Part shown: positions 1-9,020 of the stretch, piece after piece
Layout: each line of letters opens with the position of its first letter
How positions within the stretch are numbered: position 1 is the stretch's first letter
Source of the DNA: an uncultured Prevotellaceae bacterium
Lineage (GTDB): Bacteria > Bacteroidota > Bacteroidia > Bacteroidales > Bacteroidaceae
NCBI GenBank assembly: GCA_946406585.1
Contig: CAMJLI010000003.1
Location: 1 to 44,914, forward strand
Direction of reading: 5' to 3'
DNA length: 44,914 nucleotides
Made by a program: the position numbers and the translations under genes
The notes under the pieces: generated by a model
Told to the model about the DNA's origin: nothing
Database searches by the model: none
Seen by the model: the letters and a program-made list of their open reading frames with translations, nothing else

Positions 1-1167
1 CCTTTGTATAACAAAAAGAAGCCATTGGAAAGCAACAACCCCTTAAATAGCAACACCCCTTTAAATAGCAACAACACTTTAAAGAACAGCAGCTCTCCCA
101 AGAATAGCAGCTCTTCCAAGAACAGCAAGCAAAAGAAGAGCGGAAAGTCATTGAAAAAGAGCAACATCTTGGCATGGTGTGCACAATTGCTCACAGTGGC
201 AATAATGGTTTGGGGTGTCGTTCATTTCTGGTTCAAGGACGAGAACTTCCACCATGAACTCAAGATGCAGCACCTCGTCCAGCAAAACGACTGGGAAGGA
301 GTAATACAAGAAGCATTAACCCTGCAAGACGAGCCTACCCGAGCCATTGTGATGATGCGCAACCTGGCATTGTGGCGCCTCGGCCGTCAGGGCGATGAGA
401 TGTTCTTGTATAGGAATGGCTCCAAGAGAATCAATGCCCCCTTCGACATGCGCATGATGTTGGTGACCGGACAGCTCATCTATTACCAATATGGTATGTT
501 GAACTACTGCAACCGATTGAGCACAGAGCTTGGCGTAGAGTTTGGCTGGCGTGCAGAAAACTACAAATACCTGTCTCTCTGCGCCTTGCTGAATGGCGAG
601 AAGAAGGTGGCACGCAAATACATCAACATACTGAAAAAGACCCTATTCTTCGACGAGTGGGCGGAATGGGCTGAAAACCTCTTGAAACATCCCGACCTGA
701 TAGCCAAGGACCGTGAGTTGGAGCCTATCACCCACATGCTGCACTACCCCGATGTCTTGACAGGCGACAATGGCTTCGTGGAAAGCTTCCTGATGAAACA
801 ACTTGCAAACAGCAGCTACCCTGCCGACCCTGTCTACCAGGAGCAGTCGTTGCTTGCCACGTTGTATTTGAAGGACCCCGAACTTTTCTGGTATCATTTC
901 AACAATTTCGTGAAGCTGCATCCCGATGGTCCCATTCCCATAGCCTACCAGCAAGCAGCCTACCTGTATGGCAAGTTGGAGAACCGTCCGAATATCGACA
1001 ATGGTCCTTTCAGCCAAACCGTGAAAGACGAATTCAACAGGTTCATGAATGCCACGCCAAACTATGAAGGCATGGACATAGAAGAAGCGCGCAAGGCGAT
1101 GTACCCGCTATACGGCAACTCATACTACTACGACCATTACCTGATGTCCAACCTACCAGAATATTAA
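1..1167 (+). CDS. DUF6057-like membrane protein, C-terminal part (5' end outside window)
   Basis: The reading frame is open through the left edge, and the first available start is only a TTG at base 4, so this is probably the C-terminal part of a longer gene. The visible 387 residues begin with a low-complexity Asn/Ser/Lys linker (about residues 1-50, with repeated NPLNSN/SSSKNS units). One membrane helix follows (about 53-75), then a roughly 310-residue soluble, mostly helical domain that looks like TPR or armadillo-type packing. The end, which includes PLYGNSYYYDHYLM, resembles my memory of the DUF6057 family. In that family several membrane helices precede this domain, which fits a missing 5' end. 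It is four bases upstream of the PD40 lipoprotein gene, an arrangement I recall from Bacteroides genomes. Function is unknown. The family call is from recall and is moderately sure; the membrane topology is visible. Confidence 0.6.
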   Translation, partial: PLYNKKKPLESNNPLNSNTPLNSNNTLKNSSSPKNSSSSKNSKQKKSGKSLKKSNILAWCAQLLTVAIMVWGVVHFWFKDENFHHELKMQHLVQQNDWEGVIQEALTLQDEPTRAIVMMRNLALWRLGRQGDEMFLYRNGSKRINAPFDMRMMLVTGQLIYYQYGMLNYCNRLSTELGVEFGWRAENYKYLSLCALLNGEKKVARKYINILKKTLFFDEWAEWAENLLKHPDLIAKDRELEPITHMLHYPDVLTGDNGFVESFLMKQLANSSYPADPVYQEQSLLATLYLKDPELFWYHFNNFVKLHPDGPIPIAYQQAAYLYGKLENRPNIDNGPFSQTVKDEFNRFMNATPNYEGMDIEEARKAMYPLYGNSYYYDHYLMSNLPEY

Positions 1168-1171
1168 CGAC

Positions 1172-2668
1172 ATGAAGAAACTGCAATTATTGTTTTGGGC
1201 ATCGTTGCTTCTGATATCTTGCAGCGGCCCATCAATTCCATCGGAATTCAAGCAGTCGGCAAAGATGCCCACCATATATCCCGACTATATCGACGTGACC
1301 GTGCCGGTGAACATTGCCCCACTGACCTTCGAGTTCGATGGCGAAGCAGACGAGATGGTGGCCCGCTATGCTGTTGGCGACAACGACATAGTGTGCGACG
1401 GACGGCCTTCCATCGACGACTGGCGCACTCTGACACAGGAAGCCAAGGGGGGCGACATCACAGTGGAGGTCTACACCCGCAAGGGAACAGACTGGACACG
1501 CTTCAAGCCTTTCAACATCCATGTATCGCCCGACTCCATCGACCCATATATCAGCTACCGCCTCATATCACCTTCGTTTGTGTCTTACGAGTCGCTAACC
1601 ATCAACCAGCGCTGCCTGGAGAACTACGACGAAAGCGTGATCTACGACAACATTCTTTGTGGCTATGAGAAAGACGGCCAGTGCATCAACTGCCATCACT
1701 TCCAGAAATACAATCCACAGCGAATGCAGTTCCATGCCCGCCAGAACCTCGGTGGCACCATCATTGCATATGACGGAAAGATAAAGAAGGTGAACATGAA
1801 AAACGACTCCATCCTGTCGGCGGGAGTCTACCCGGCATGGCATCCAAATCTCAACCTGATTGTCTATTCCTCGGACAAGACACATCAGAATTTCCATACC
1901 GTGGAATCCAACAAGGTGGAGGTTTTCGACTTGGATAGCGACATCATCGCCTATGACGTGGAAAAGAACGAGGTGACAAACCTGGAAAACGACACCACCG
2001 AATTTGAGGTGTTCCCGGCATGGAACCCAGAAGGCACCACCCTGTATTATTGCAGTGCTCATTTCGAACGCCAGCACCCTGAAAGGTCCAAGGGAGGCGA
2101 GATTGTGATGCGCTACAAAGAGATAAAGCACAACATCTACAGCAAGAGTTTCGACCCCGAAACCCGCCAATTCGGCCCAAGGGAATTGGTGTTCGATGCC
2201 ACAGCAGTGGACCAGAGTGCCATCCTGCCACGCATCTCACCCGACGGCCGCCACCTGCTCTTCACCATGACCAAATATGGCTATTTCCCCATCTGGCACC
2301 ACGATGCCGACCTATGGATAATGGACTTGCAGACAGGTGTCTCGCGCCCCTTGCAGGAATGCAACTCCAACGACACGGAGAGCTATCATTCGTGGTCGAG
2401 CAACGGACGATGGATAATATTCAGCAGCCGACGTGACGACGGCAACTTCACCCGCCCATTCATCGCCCACATCGACAAGGACGGGAAAGGCACCAAACCT
2501 TTCGAACTGCCCTCACAAGACCCCGACTACCACCGCCAATTCATCCGAAGCTACAACATCCCAGAGTTCATGCTTGGCCCTGTCAACATCAGTCCCCAGC
2601 AATTCGCGGATGCGCTTAAGAAGGATGGCGTCGAAGTGAAATATGTGCAACAACTCCGCAACAAGTAA
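1172..2668 (+). CDS. PD40/TolB-like beta-propeller lipoprotein with a CxxCH motif
   Basis: The 498-aa protein starts with a lipoprotein signal (MKKLQLLFWASLLLISCSG, lipobox Cys17), so it should be lipidated and anchored outside the inner membrane. A beta-sandwich-like N-terminal part (about 35-130) precedes a CINCH sequence at residues 171-175. This is the CxxCH pattern used for covalent haem c attachment, and another His follows directly. The C-terminal half has PD40/TolB-type propeller blades (YPAWHPNLNLIVYSS, FPAWNPEGTTLYYCS, PRISPDGRHLLFTM, YHSWSSNGRWIIFSS). The gene sits four bases after the DUF6057-like gene and two before the GH97 gene. Similar proteins have been labelled as cytochrome c biogenesis or TolB-like; neither function is shown here. 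Haem binding is an inference from the motif alone, and the motif could bind a metal or be coincidental. Confidence 0.75.
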   Translation: MKKLQLLFWASLLLISCSGPSIPSEFKQSAKMPTIYPDYIDVTVPVNIAPLTFEFDGEADEMVARYAVGDNDIVCDGRPSIDDWRTLTQEAKGGDITVEVYTRKGTDWTRFKPFNIHVSPDSIDPYISYRLISPSFVSYESLTINQRCLENYDESVIYDNILCGYEKDGQCINCHHFQKYNPQRMQFHARQNLGGTIIAYDGKIKKVNMKNDSILSAGVYPAWHPNLNLIVYSSDKTHQNFHTVESNKVEVFDLDSDIIAYDVEKNEVTNLENDTTEFEVFPAWNPEGTTLYYCSAHFERQHPERSKGGEIVMRYKEIKHNIYSKSFDPETRQFGPRELVFDATAVDQSAILPRISPDGRHLLFTMTKYGYFPIWHHDADLWIMDLQTGVSRPLQECNSNDTESYHSWSSNGRWIIFSSRRDDGNFTRPFIAHIDKDGKGTKPFELPSQDPDYHRQFIRSYNIPEFMLGPVNISPQQFADALKKDGVEVKYVQQLRNK

Positions 2669-2670
2669 AC

Positions 2671-4641
2671 ATGGATATGAAAAAGACATTTACATTAGCC
2701 TTGTTAGCCCTCGCCACAATGTCGTGGGCACAAGAGAGTGCAATGGTAAGCTCTCCTGACGGGAAACTTACCGTAGAGATAAGAATGGATCAAGGAACGC
2801 CCAAGTATTCCGTAACCTACGACAGCCGGCAGATGGTGCTGCCCTCCTCCCTTGGCTTCGTTGCCGACATTGGCGACTTCACCAAGGGCATGAGCATCAA
2901 AGACACACGCGCCAGCAAAGTGGACAAGAGGTACGAGATGACCCAAGCCAAGGCTTCACAGATACACTATCAAGCCAACCAACTCGACATCGACTTCCAA
3001 AACACAGCCGGTGGACTCATGACCACCACCTTCCTCGTATCCAATAATGATGTGGCTTTCAGATACAGCATTCCACGACAGAAAAACGACAATCCCAAAT
3101 GTGCAGAAATAAAAAGCGAGGCAAGCGCCTTCCGCTTCCCCACCCTGACCACGACCTTCCTCTCTCCGCAGATAGGCCCCATGACCGGATGGGAGCGCAC
3201 CAAACCCTCTTACGAGGAAGAATACACCGCTGACACCCCAATGACAAAAAAGTCACAATTCGGCCTTGGCTACACCTTCCCCTGCCTCTTCCGCATTGCC
3301 GACGATGGATGGGTGCTTGTGGGCGAGACGGGCGTGAGCAGTGCCTACTGCGCCTCACGCCTCAGCGACTATGACGCCACAAGTGGATACTCCATAGCAT
3401 ATCCCGAACCAGGAGAATTCAATGGAAAAGGCTCGCCATATGCCAACATCTCCCTCCCTGGCAGCACCCCGTGGCGCACACTGACCATTGGCACCACACT
3501 GAAACCTATCGTGGAGACCACCATCCCCTATGACGTGGTGGACCAACTCTACAAGCCGACGACTCCCTTCAAGCCCGGACGATACACATGGAGCTGGTTG
3601 CTGTGGCAAGACAACTCCATCAACTACGACGACCAGGTGAAGTTTATCGACCTGGCTTCTGCAATGGGGTTCGAGTACTGCCTTGTGGACAACTGGTGGG
3701 ACCAGAACATCGGGCGCGACCGCATGGCACAACTCTCACAATATGCCCAGTCGAAAGGTGTGCGCCTCATGTTGTGGTACAACTCCAACGGTGCATGGAA
3801 CGACGCCCCGCAGACCCCACGCGACTGCATGTCGACAGCCTATGCACGCGAACGCGAGATGAAATGGCTCAGCAGCATAGGAGTGGCAGGCATCAAGGTG
3901 GACTTCTTCGGCAGCGACAAGCAAGAGACCATGAAACTGTATGAGGACATACTCTGCGACGCCAACCGCTATGGACTTCAAGTGATTTTCCATGGATGCA
4001 CCATCCCGAGAGGTTGGGAGCGCATGTATCCCAACTACGTGGCAAGCGAGGCTGCCCTGGCTTCCGAAAACCTGTACTTCACACAGCACCACTGCGACAA
4101 GGAGGGGTTCGAGCTCACCATGCACCCCTTCTCGCGCAATGCCCTCGGCGCCTTCGACTGGGGCGGCATCATCATGAACCGACGCATGAGCCGTGACAAC
4201 AACAGCCGCAACTACCGCCGCTCGTCGGACACCTTCGAGATGGCAACGGGCATAGTGCTACAAACCGGGGTGAACTGCGTGGCAATGCAGCCCAACAACC
4301 TCGGGGAACTGCCTCAGTTCGAACTCGACTTCCTGCGCGCCCTCCCCACCACCTGGGATGAGACACGCTTCGTGGACGGATACCCCACACGCTATGCCAT
4401 CCTTGCCCGCCGGCACGGCAACCAGTGGTATGTGGCTGGCATCAACGGCATGTCGACTCCTCTCACCCTTACCCTCGACCTGCCCATGTTTGCAGGACAG
4501 ACGGTGAGTTACTACACCGACCGGCCTGCCGCCAAGACAGAGAACGCCATCCCCGAGGCTGAGCTGCGCACACTGAAAGTGGACAAGAAAGGACGTGCCA
4601 AGGTGACCCTCCAACCAATGGGCGGCATCATACTGAAATAG
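2671..4641 (+). CDS. Glycoside hydrolase family 97 (alpha-glucosidase/alpha-galactosidase type)
   Basis: The 656-aa protein has a signal peptide (MDMKKTFTLALLALATMSWAQ), so it acts in the periplasm or on the surface. The ATG at 2677 is an equally possible start. The order matches GH97: an N-terminal beta-sandwich (about 25-290), a TIM barrel (about 300-560) starting near YTWSWLLWQDNSINYDDQVK, and a C-terminal beta domain ending GGIILK. In the barrel, IKVDFFGSDKQ places an Asp at residue 411. From family knowledge, retaining GH97 enzymes such as BtGH97b use an Asp near this position as nucleophile, whereas inverting SusB-type enzymes lack it. A glutamate in the SEAALASENLYF segment (about 460-466) is a candidate acid/base. 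This suggests a retaining alpha-galactosidase-like enzyme, but substrate cannot be read from sequence. It lies two bases after the previous gene and one base before the transporter gene. Confidence 0.9.
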   Translation: MDMKKTFTLALLALATMSWAQESAMVSSPDGKLTVEIRMDQGTPKYSVTYDSRQMVLPSSLGFVADIGDFTKGMSIKDTRASKVDKRYEMTQAKASQIHYQANQLDIDFQNTAGGLMTTTFLVSNNDVAFRYSIPRQKNDNPKCAEIKSEASAFRFPTLTTTFLSPQIGPMTGWERTKPSYEEEYTADTPMTKKSQFGLGYTFPCLFRIADDGWVLVGETGVSSAYCASRLSDYDATSGYSIAYPEPGEFNGKGSPYANISLPGSTPWRTLTIGTTLKPIVETTIPYDVVDQLYKPTTPFKPGRYTWSWLLWQDNSINYDDQVKFIDLASAMGFEYCLVDNWWDQNIGRDRMAQLSQYAQSKGVRLMLWYNSNGAWNDAPQTPRDCMSTAYAREREMKWLSSIGVAGIKVDFFGSDKQETMKLYEDILCDANRYGLQVIFHGCTIPRGWERMYPNYVASEAALASENLYFTQHHCDKEGFELTMHPFSRNALGAFDWGGIIMNRRMSRDNNSRNYRRSSDTFEMATGIVLQTGVNCVAMQPNNLGELPQFELDFLRALPTTWDETRFVDGYPTRYAILARRHGNQWYVAGINGMSTPLTLTLDLPMFAGQTVSYYTDRPAAKTENAIPEAELRTLKVDKKGRAKVTLQPMGGIILK

Positions 4642-4642
4642 C

Positions 4643-5608
4643 ATGAAGTTGCTGAACTTCCTCAAGGAGTGGACACTTCCCGTGGCGATGGTGATGGGAA
4701 CATTGATCTATTTCCTCTTCGCCCTCACCCCGTCGCTCGATGGGGCGGCGGAGTTCTTTGGCCCCATCATCGACACCATCTTCCCACTCTTCATGTTCCT
4801 CATCCTCTTTGTCACCTTCTGCAAGGTGGACTTCCGCAAGTTGAGACCGGTGGGATGGCATTTGTGGGTGGGTGTCTTCCAGGCAGTCTTCGTGCTTGTC
4901 ATCGTGGGCATCATACTTGCCTTCCACCTAAAGGGCGACAAGTTGGTGTTGCTCGAATCGGTGCTCACCTGCATCATCGGCCCTTGCGCTGCTGCAGCAG
5001 CCGTGGTGACAAGCAAGTTGGGCGGCAACTTGGAAGAGATGACCACATACACCTTCCTTTCCAATTTCCTCACTGCCTTCATGGTGCCCGTGTGCTTCCC
5101 GCTCATCGACTCCTCGGCAGGCATGGACTTCTGGCAGGCGTTCTTCCTCATCCTATACAAGGTGTGCCTCGTGCTGGTGGCTCCAATGTTGCTGGCTTTC
5201 GTGGTGAAGCACTTCATCCACCCTCTGCACCAATGGATTGTGGGTGTGAAAGACCTGTCGTTCTACATGTGGGGACTGTCGCTGGCCATCGTCACCGGCA
5301 CCACGGTGAAGAACATCGTGCATGCCGACACCACGACACGCTTCCTTCTGCTCATCGCAGGCATGGGATTGATGCTTTGCCTCGTGCAGTTCGCCGTTGG
5401 ACGCTATCTCGGGCATTTCTTCCACCGCACGCAGGAAGCCGGACAAGCATTGGGGCAGAAGAACACCAACTTTGCCATCTGGATAGCATACACCTACCTC
5501 AACCCCCTTGCCTCAGTGGGGCCCGGATGCTACATCCTCTGGCAGAATGTCATCAACAGCCTTGAACTGTGGATGCACGAAAAGAATCTCGAAAAACAAA
5601 AAACATGA
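4643..5608 (+). CDS. BASS-family (bile acid:sodium symporter-like) transporter
   Basis: This 321-aa integral membrane protein has about nine or ten hydrophobic helices spread along its length and no signal peptide. The segment with GPCAAAAAVVTSKLGG and the late helix with GQKNTNFAIWIAYTYLNP resemble the two substrate/sodium-binding crossover regions of BASS-type transporters. The cargo is unknown, and bile acids are unlikely to be the physiological substrate in most bacterial members. It starts one base after the GH97 stop and its own stop overlaps the next start as ATGA, so it is translationally coupled to both. The context suggests uptake of a small organic product linked to glycan or conjugate breakdown, which is inference only. 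Confidence 0.75.
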   Translation: MKLLNFLKEWTLPVAMVMGTLIYFLFALTPSLDGAAEFFGPIIDTIFPLFMFLILFVTFCKVDFRKLRPVGWHLWVGVFQAVFVLVIVGIILAFHLKGDKLVLLESVLTCIIGPCAAAAAVVTSKLGGNLEEMTTYTFLSNFLTAFMVPVCFPLIDSSAGMDFWQAFFLILYKVCLVLVAPMLLAFVVKHFIHPLHQWIVGVKDLSFYMWGLSLAIVTGTTVKNIVHADTTTRFLLLIAGMGLMLCLVQFAVGRYLGHFFHRTQEAGQALGQKNTNFAIWIAYTYLNPLASVGPGCYILWQNVINSLELWMHEKNLEKQKT

Positions 5609-6339
5609 AACACCTTGTCATATCATTACTCTTGGGAATGACCTCATTCCTGACAGCTACAGCACAAATCACCGCTGACGACCTGCTCGACAGCCTGATA
5701 AATGACGTACAGCAGGGAAAAGAAGTGGAAAACGTGGTGACAGACGTGAACACCCAAATCGTTCATCACCGCATCTTGCTTGTTGGCGACGACCTCGTGG
5801 AGGGTCTGGCTCCTCGCCTCTACAGTTACGCACGGAGCAATGGTCACGACATGCAAACCGTCATCTGGATGGGCTCCACCACAAAGACTTGGGGACATAC
5901 CACCGAACTGCCAAAACTCATCAAGAAAGTGAAGCCCACATTCATAATAGTTTGCCTGGGCACCAACGACCTCAACCATGACGACGTGTCGCTTCGCAAT
6001 CCTGCCGTGAAGGAGATAGTGAAAGAGATTGGCGACATACCCTTCGTATGGATAGGTCCCATATCATTGAAGACCATCGACCATGACCCAGGCATGGTGG
6101 ACATGATACGCCAAAACGTCAGCGAGAATCGCTTTTTCGACAGTTTCAACCTGCATCTGGCACGTCAGGACGAGATGCGCCCAACAATGGAAGCTGCCGC
6201 CCGATGGGCGGACACCATTGCTCTCTGGATGGGCAGTCCGCAGACAGCCCACCCCATCGTCATGGAAGTCCCGCAAGCCGACATCCCTTTGAAAAACTGC
6301 GAAATCCACAAAGCCTCTTATCAGGGAAAGATGAAATAA
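5605..6339 (+). CDS. Secreted SGNH/GDSL-fold protein lacking the catalytic Ser and His
   Basis: The start at 5605 (MKHLVISLLLGMTSFLTATAQ) gives a good signal peptide and the ATGA overlap with the transporter; an in-frame ATG at 5569 would only add a charged tail inside the upstream gene. The 244-aa product follows the SGNH hydrolase fold: block I as ILLVGDDLVEGL, block III as CLGTNDLNHDD, and a final helix region with DEMRPT. In active SGNH esterases block I carries GDS with the nucleophilic Ser, and block V reads DxxHP. Here the Ser position is Asp and the His position is Arg, while the GTND motif is kept. The codons are unambiguous in the sequence (ggc gac gac; gac gag atg cgc). It is therefore probably a catalytically dead, substrate-binding relative, or an enzyme with a different chemistry. 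It is the last gene of the operon. Confidence 0.75.
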   Translation: MKHLVISLLLGMTSFLTATAQITADDLLDSLINDVQQGKEVENVVTDVNTQIVHHRILLVGDDLVEGLAPRLYSYARSNGHDMQTVIWMGSTTKTWGHTTELPKLIKKVKPTFIIVCLGTNDLNHDDVSLRNPAVKEIVKEIGDIPFVWIGPISLKTIDHDPGMVDMIRQNVSENRFFDSFNLHLARQDEMRPTMEAAARWADTIALWMGSPQTAHPIVMEVPQADIPLKNCEIHKASYQGKMK

Positions 6340-6399
6340 CCGTCAAAGGAAAAAGAAAAAAGGAAAAAGGAAAAAGAAACAAGAAAGCACAAGAAATGC

Positions 6400-6439
6400 G
6401 TCCTCGTCTGCACAAATTGAAGCAGGCGAGGACTTTTTT
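6400..6439 (+). terminator. Rho-independent terminator of the 1-6339 operon
   Basis: A 12-base stem (GTCCTCGTCTGC pairing with GCAGGCGAGGAC, one G-T wobble) encloses a 10-base loop and is followed by six T. It lies 60 bases after the SGNH stop codon and closes the first operon. Confidence 0.85.
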
Positions 6440-6576
6440 ATATAAATACTCCTATTGTCTCCAATTTTGCGACAATAAAAAAAGGTGCTTTTTCCCATTG
6501 TCGCAAATGGGCTGGCATGTCGCATGCTTCTTCGATGAAAAACAAGAAAAAAACAATGCCAGTCTGAAATTCAACC

Positions 6577-6584
6577 TAACTTTG
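6577..6584 (+). promoter_or_regulatory. Bacteroidetes -7 promoter element (TAACTTTG)
   Basis: TAACTTTG matches the Bacteroidetes -7 consensus TAnnTTTG and is followed by CAAC. It is 51 bases before the ATG at 6636. No clear TTTG -33 element is seen 19-21 bases upstream, so this rests on the -7 box and position. Confidence 0.5.
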
Positions 6585-6635
6585 CAACAGCAAAAAGAAA
6601 AAGCAAAACATATAATAATTAAAAAACAAAGGATT

Positions 6636-7352
6636 ATGAAAAAGAATGTATTAGTATTAGCATGGTTCTGCTGCCTGACATTGATGGCACAAGCCGGAGT
6701 TGCAAAGTATTGCATGAGTTACTCAGATTTCGTTAGCGGAAACTGGATGTCTGTGGAAGAGTTGACACATGGACACACCTGTCAAGCGTGTCAAATGAAA
6801 GAATACAACCACCATTACTATTTCAGGACAGGTGACAGGGCAGCCGACAAGAAATTGAAGAAGGAAGCCTTTGCCGTCATGTACGGCGACCAACTATTCG
6901 TCAACTGCCGCAACCTGCGCAACAACGGTGTATGCCTCGACGTCACCGGCTACACCCAAGCCGTTCGCTACGACAAAGACAAGGTTTGTGTGATGGCTTA
7001 CAAGATAGACGACGCATCACTGCTGTTAGGAATAGGTCTTGACTTAGCTGGTGTATTTGTAGACAACAAAGCAGTGAGCTTAGGGCTTGACGTAGCGGCT
7101 TTAGGTTGCTATATTGGCAATGGTTTCTTGAACAAGACAGTCTGCTATCTTGTAGACAGCGATGCCAACATGAAAGGCAAAATACCCGTAACACGCATGA
7201 ACGACCAATACATGGAAAGCCTTCTCAACAACGACACCCCAATGTTGGAGAAATACAAGGCTGTAAGCAACAAGCGCAACCGCCAGTCGGCAGCCAATGT
7301 GATTCCCATTCTGATGGAGAAGGGGCTCGTAACCTCGTTTGCAATGAAATAA
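6636..7352 (+). CDS. Secreted protein of unknown function (possibly DUF6563)
   Basis: The frame is open from 6204, but the ATG at 6636 is chosen. It gives a signal peptide (MKKNVLVLAWFCCLTLMAQA), lies downstream of a promoter element and terminator, and is preceded by the A/T-rich leader usual in this group. The mature part of the 238-aa product contains CQACQMKEYNHHYYFRTGD, then KKEAFAVMYGDQLFVNCRNL, a hydrophobic Gly-rich stretch around residues 120-165 (LLLGIGLDLAGVF, AALGCYIGNGF) that may be a membrane hairpin, and a polar tail. The AFAV.YGD.LFVNCRNLR stretch reminds me of the DUF6563 family, but that is recall and not secure. It forms a single-gene unit between two terminators. No catalytic motif is visible. 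Confidence 0.7.
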   Translation: MKKNVLVLAWFCCLTLMAQAGVAKYCMSYSDFVSGNWMSVEELTHGHTCQACQMKEYNHHYYFRTGDRAADKKLKKEAFAVMYGDQLFVNCRNLRNNGVCLDVTGYTQAVRYDKDKVCVMAYKIDDASLLLGIGLDLAGVFVDNKAVSLGLDVAALGCYIGNGFLNKTVCYLVDSDANMKGKIPVTRMNDQYMESLLNNDTPMLEKYKAVSNKRNRQSAANVIPILMEKGLVTSFAMK

Positions 7353-7377
7353 ATACTTTTTCACCAAACAACCATAA

Positions 7378-7409
7378 AGGGCGGTTTCCTATTGGGAATC
7401 GCTCTTTTT
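7378..7409 (+). terminator. Rho-independent terminator after the 6636-7352 gene
   Basis: AGGGCGGTTTCC (7378-7389) pairs with GGGAATCGCTCT (7394-7405) through nine Watson-Crick and three G-T pairs over a four-base loop, followed by a T run. It is 26 bases downstream of the stop codon. Confidence 0.7.
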
Positions 7410-7454
7410 ATGGACATAACTATTGGTACTTCAAACACTTTTGTCGCTTTTTGT

Positions 7455-7485
7455 TTTGCCGTTTGCATGTTTATTTTTACCTTTG
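7455..7485 (+). promoter_or_regulatory. Strong Bacteroidetes-type promoter
   Basis: TTTG at 7455-7458, 19 bases, then TACCTTTG at 7478-7485 fits both elements of the Bacteroidetes housekeeping promoter. Transcription should start near 7492 and give a leader of about 90 bases before the metallophosphoesterase ATG at 7584. It probably drives the genes through 15246. Confidence 0.7.
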
Positions 7486-7583
7486 CCGAAACTACCGACC
7501 TAATAAGTGCATACCCTTTCTGTTCTTTTAAGAACAAACAACAATAACAACCTGCACAAAAAAACATAATAACATTCATTTCC

Positions 7584-8981
7584 ATGAGAAAAACAGTACT
7601 GCTATTTTTCCTTTGTGCGAGTGTAGCATTCACTTACGCACAAATGACCTTCACCCTGAAAGGATTGAACTATGCCGACTGCATTGCGACAAACCCTGCC
7701 GACGGCTCCACAACCATCACCCTGCCCGCAGGGACCAATCTAAGCGACTTGATTACAGAAGTGAAGATTGATGGCGTCACGGTGGATGCCTCGCGCATCT
7801 CACCCAACCCCACCACCACCAACCTCACATACGACGAGTTGGAGGTCTTTGTATATGACAACAAGGCATACGGATTCCGATTCACAGAAGATGTGTGGTT
7901 CACTGCCGTGTTCATCTCCGACTGCCACACCAACCAGAATAGCGGGCACGACGGCACCAGCCAAGACAACCTTGCCTCCATCATGCAAAACATCTGCAAA
8001 ATGGGAAAAGACGGCACCAAGAAAGTTTCCTTCACAACGGAAGGTGCCACCAACCTCGTTCCCAAGACCAGCATCATATTCTGCCTTGGCGACATTGACC
8101 AAGACAAGGGTGACGATGGAAGATCGGGCAAACACGAAGAATTCCTGGAAGCCACGGCAGAAGTGGCAAAAGACGCAGGCATACCCTTCATCTTCATCGC
8201 TGGCAACCACGACCTGTCACCTGACTACTGGGACAACGGCACAGACCGAGGCGTGACCTATGGCTCTACTGGTGGTTCACATGCTGATGACCAAACAATC
8301 TCCGCCATCACCGCCAACAACACCTACTGGAACAGCATGGGTGTGTTTGAGGAGAACATCGAATACTTCATCGACAACGACCGTACGAACTGCTTCCAGA
8401 CAAAGCCCTTCACATTCAAGTTCAAGGGTGTACGCTTCTATTGCGCGCACACCTATTGGTTCCAGAAGCTATACAGCAAGCCAGGCCTGCTGAGCAGTGC
8501 AACCTACTATGCCCCCGACGGAGTAATCTCTGCTCTCAACACCTTTGTGGAGAGCCATGCCGACGAGCCTTCCGTATGGATGCAACACTATCCCTTCCTC
8601 GCCGGAAGCGACTGCAACCGCTGGTGGCTCGACCAGAACAACGCCGGCAACTACATCACATCGAGCAACACATCGATTTACGGTTCGTCCACTTCTGGCA
8701 TTGCCCTCAACGATGAGGCGTCTGCCAACACTCTGAAGAAGAATCCCATCTCTGCCATCATGGCAAAGACTGCGGGCAAGGTGGATGGAAAGGTGCAACA
8801 CTTCTCCGGTCATTACCACCTGTTCAACGACCGCACCTACACCAACACCACCAACAATGCCATTATGGTTCGCGATTTCACTGTCGCCGCCCCAGGCAAC
8901 ACAAGTCAGACTAACAATGCCTACGTGGTGCTCTTCAAGCGTGGCGAAGGTGTGAAAGAAGTCATCCAAGCTCAATTCTAA
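7584..8981 (+). CDS. Secreted calcineurin-like metallophosphoesterase
   Basis: The 465-aa protein has a signal peptide (MRKTVLLFFLCASVAFTYAQ) and a short N-terminal domain (about 20-105). A calcineurin-type phosphoesterase domain follows with all metal-binding blocks: SDCH (Asp113, His115), GDIDQD (about 169-174), GNHD (about 207-210), QHYPF (about 334) and GHYH (about 409). From family knowledge these ligate a dinuclear metal centre that hydrolyses phosphomonoesters or diesters. It may act on extracellular nucleotides, phospholipid head groups or phosphorylated glycans; the sequence does not decide. It is the first gene after a strong promoter, and 39 bases separate it from the large dockerin-bearing protein, suggesting co-expression at the cell surface. 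The N-terminal domain is not recognised. Confidence 0.88.
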   Translation: MRKTVLLFFLCASVAFTYAQMTFTLKGLNYADCIATNPADGSTTITLPAGTNLSDLITEVKIDGVTVDASRISPNPTTTNLTYDELEVFVYDNKAYGFRFTEDVWFTAVFISDCHTNQNSGHDGTSQDNLASIMQNICKMGKDGTKKVSFTTEGATNLVPKTSIIFCLGDIDQDKGDDGRSGKHEEFLEATAEVAKDAGIPFIFIAGNHDLSPDYWDNGTDRGVTYGSTGGSHADDQTISAITANNTYWNSMGVFEENIEYFIDNDRTNCFQTKPFTFKFKGVRFYCAHTYWFQKLYSKPGLLSSATYYAPDGVISALNTFVESHADEPSVWMQHYPFLAGSDCNRWWLDQNNAGNYITSSNTSIYGSSTSGIALNDEASANTLKKNPISAIMAKTAGKVDGKVQHFSGHYHLFNDRTYTNTTNNAIMVRDFTVAAPGNTSQTNNAYVVLFKRGEGVKEVIQAQF

Positions 8982-9020
8982 ATCAATGCCAACAAAATAA
9001 GACAAGAAAGGAACAAACGT

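Noticed and set aside
4669..5565. 298-aa frame overlapping the transporter in another frame
   Set aside because: Arg/His/Pro-rich composition typical of a shadow frame; the transporter frame has clear membrane helices and coupled ends.
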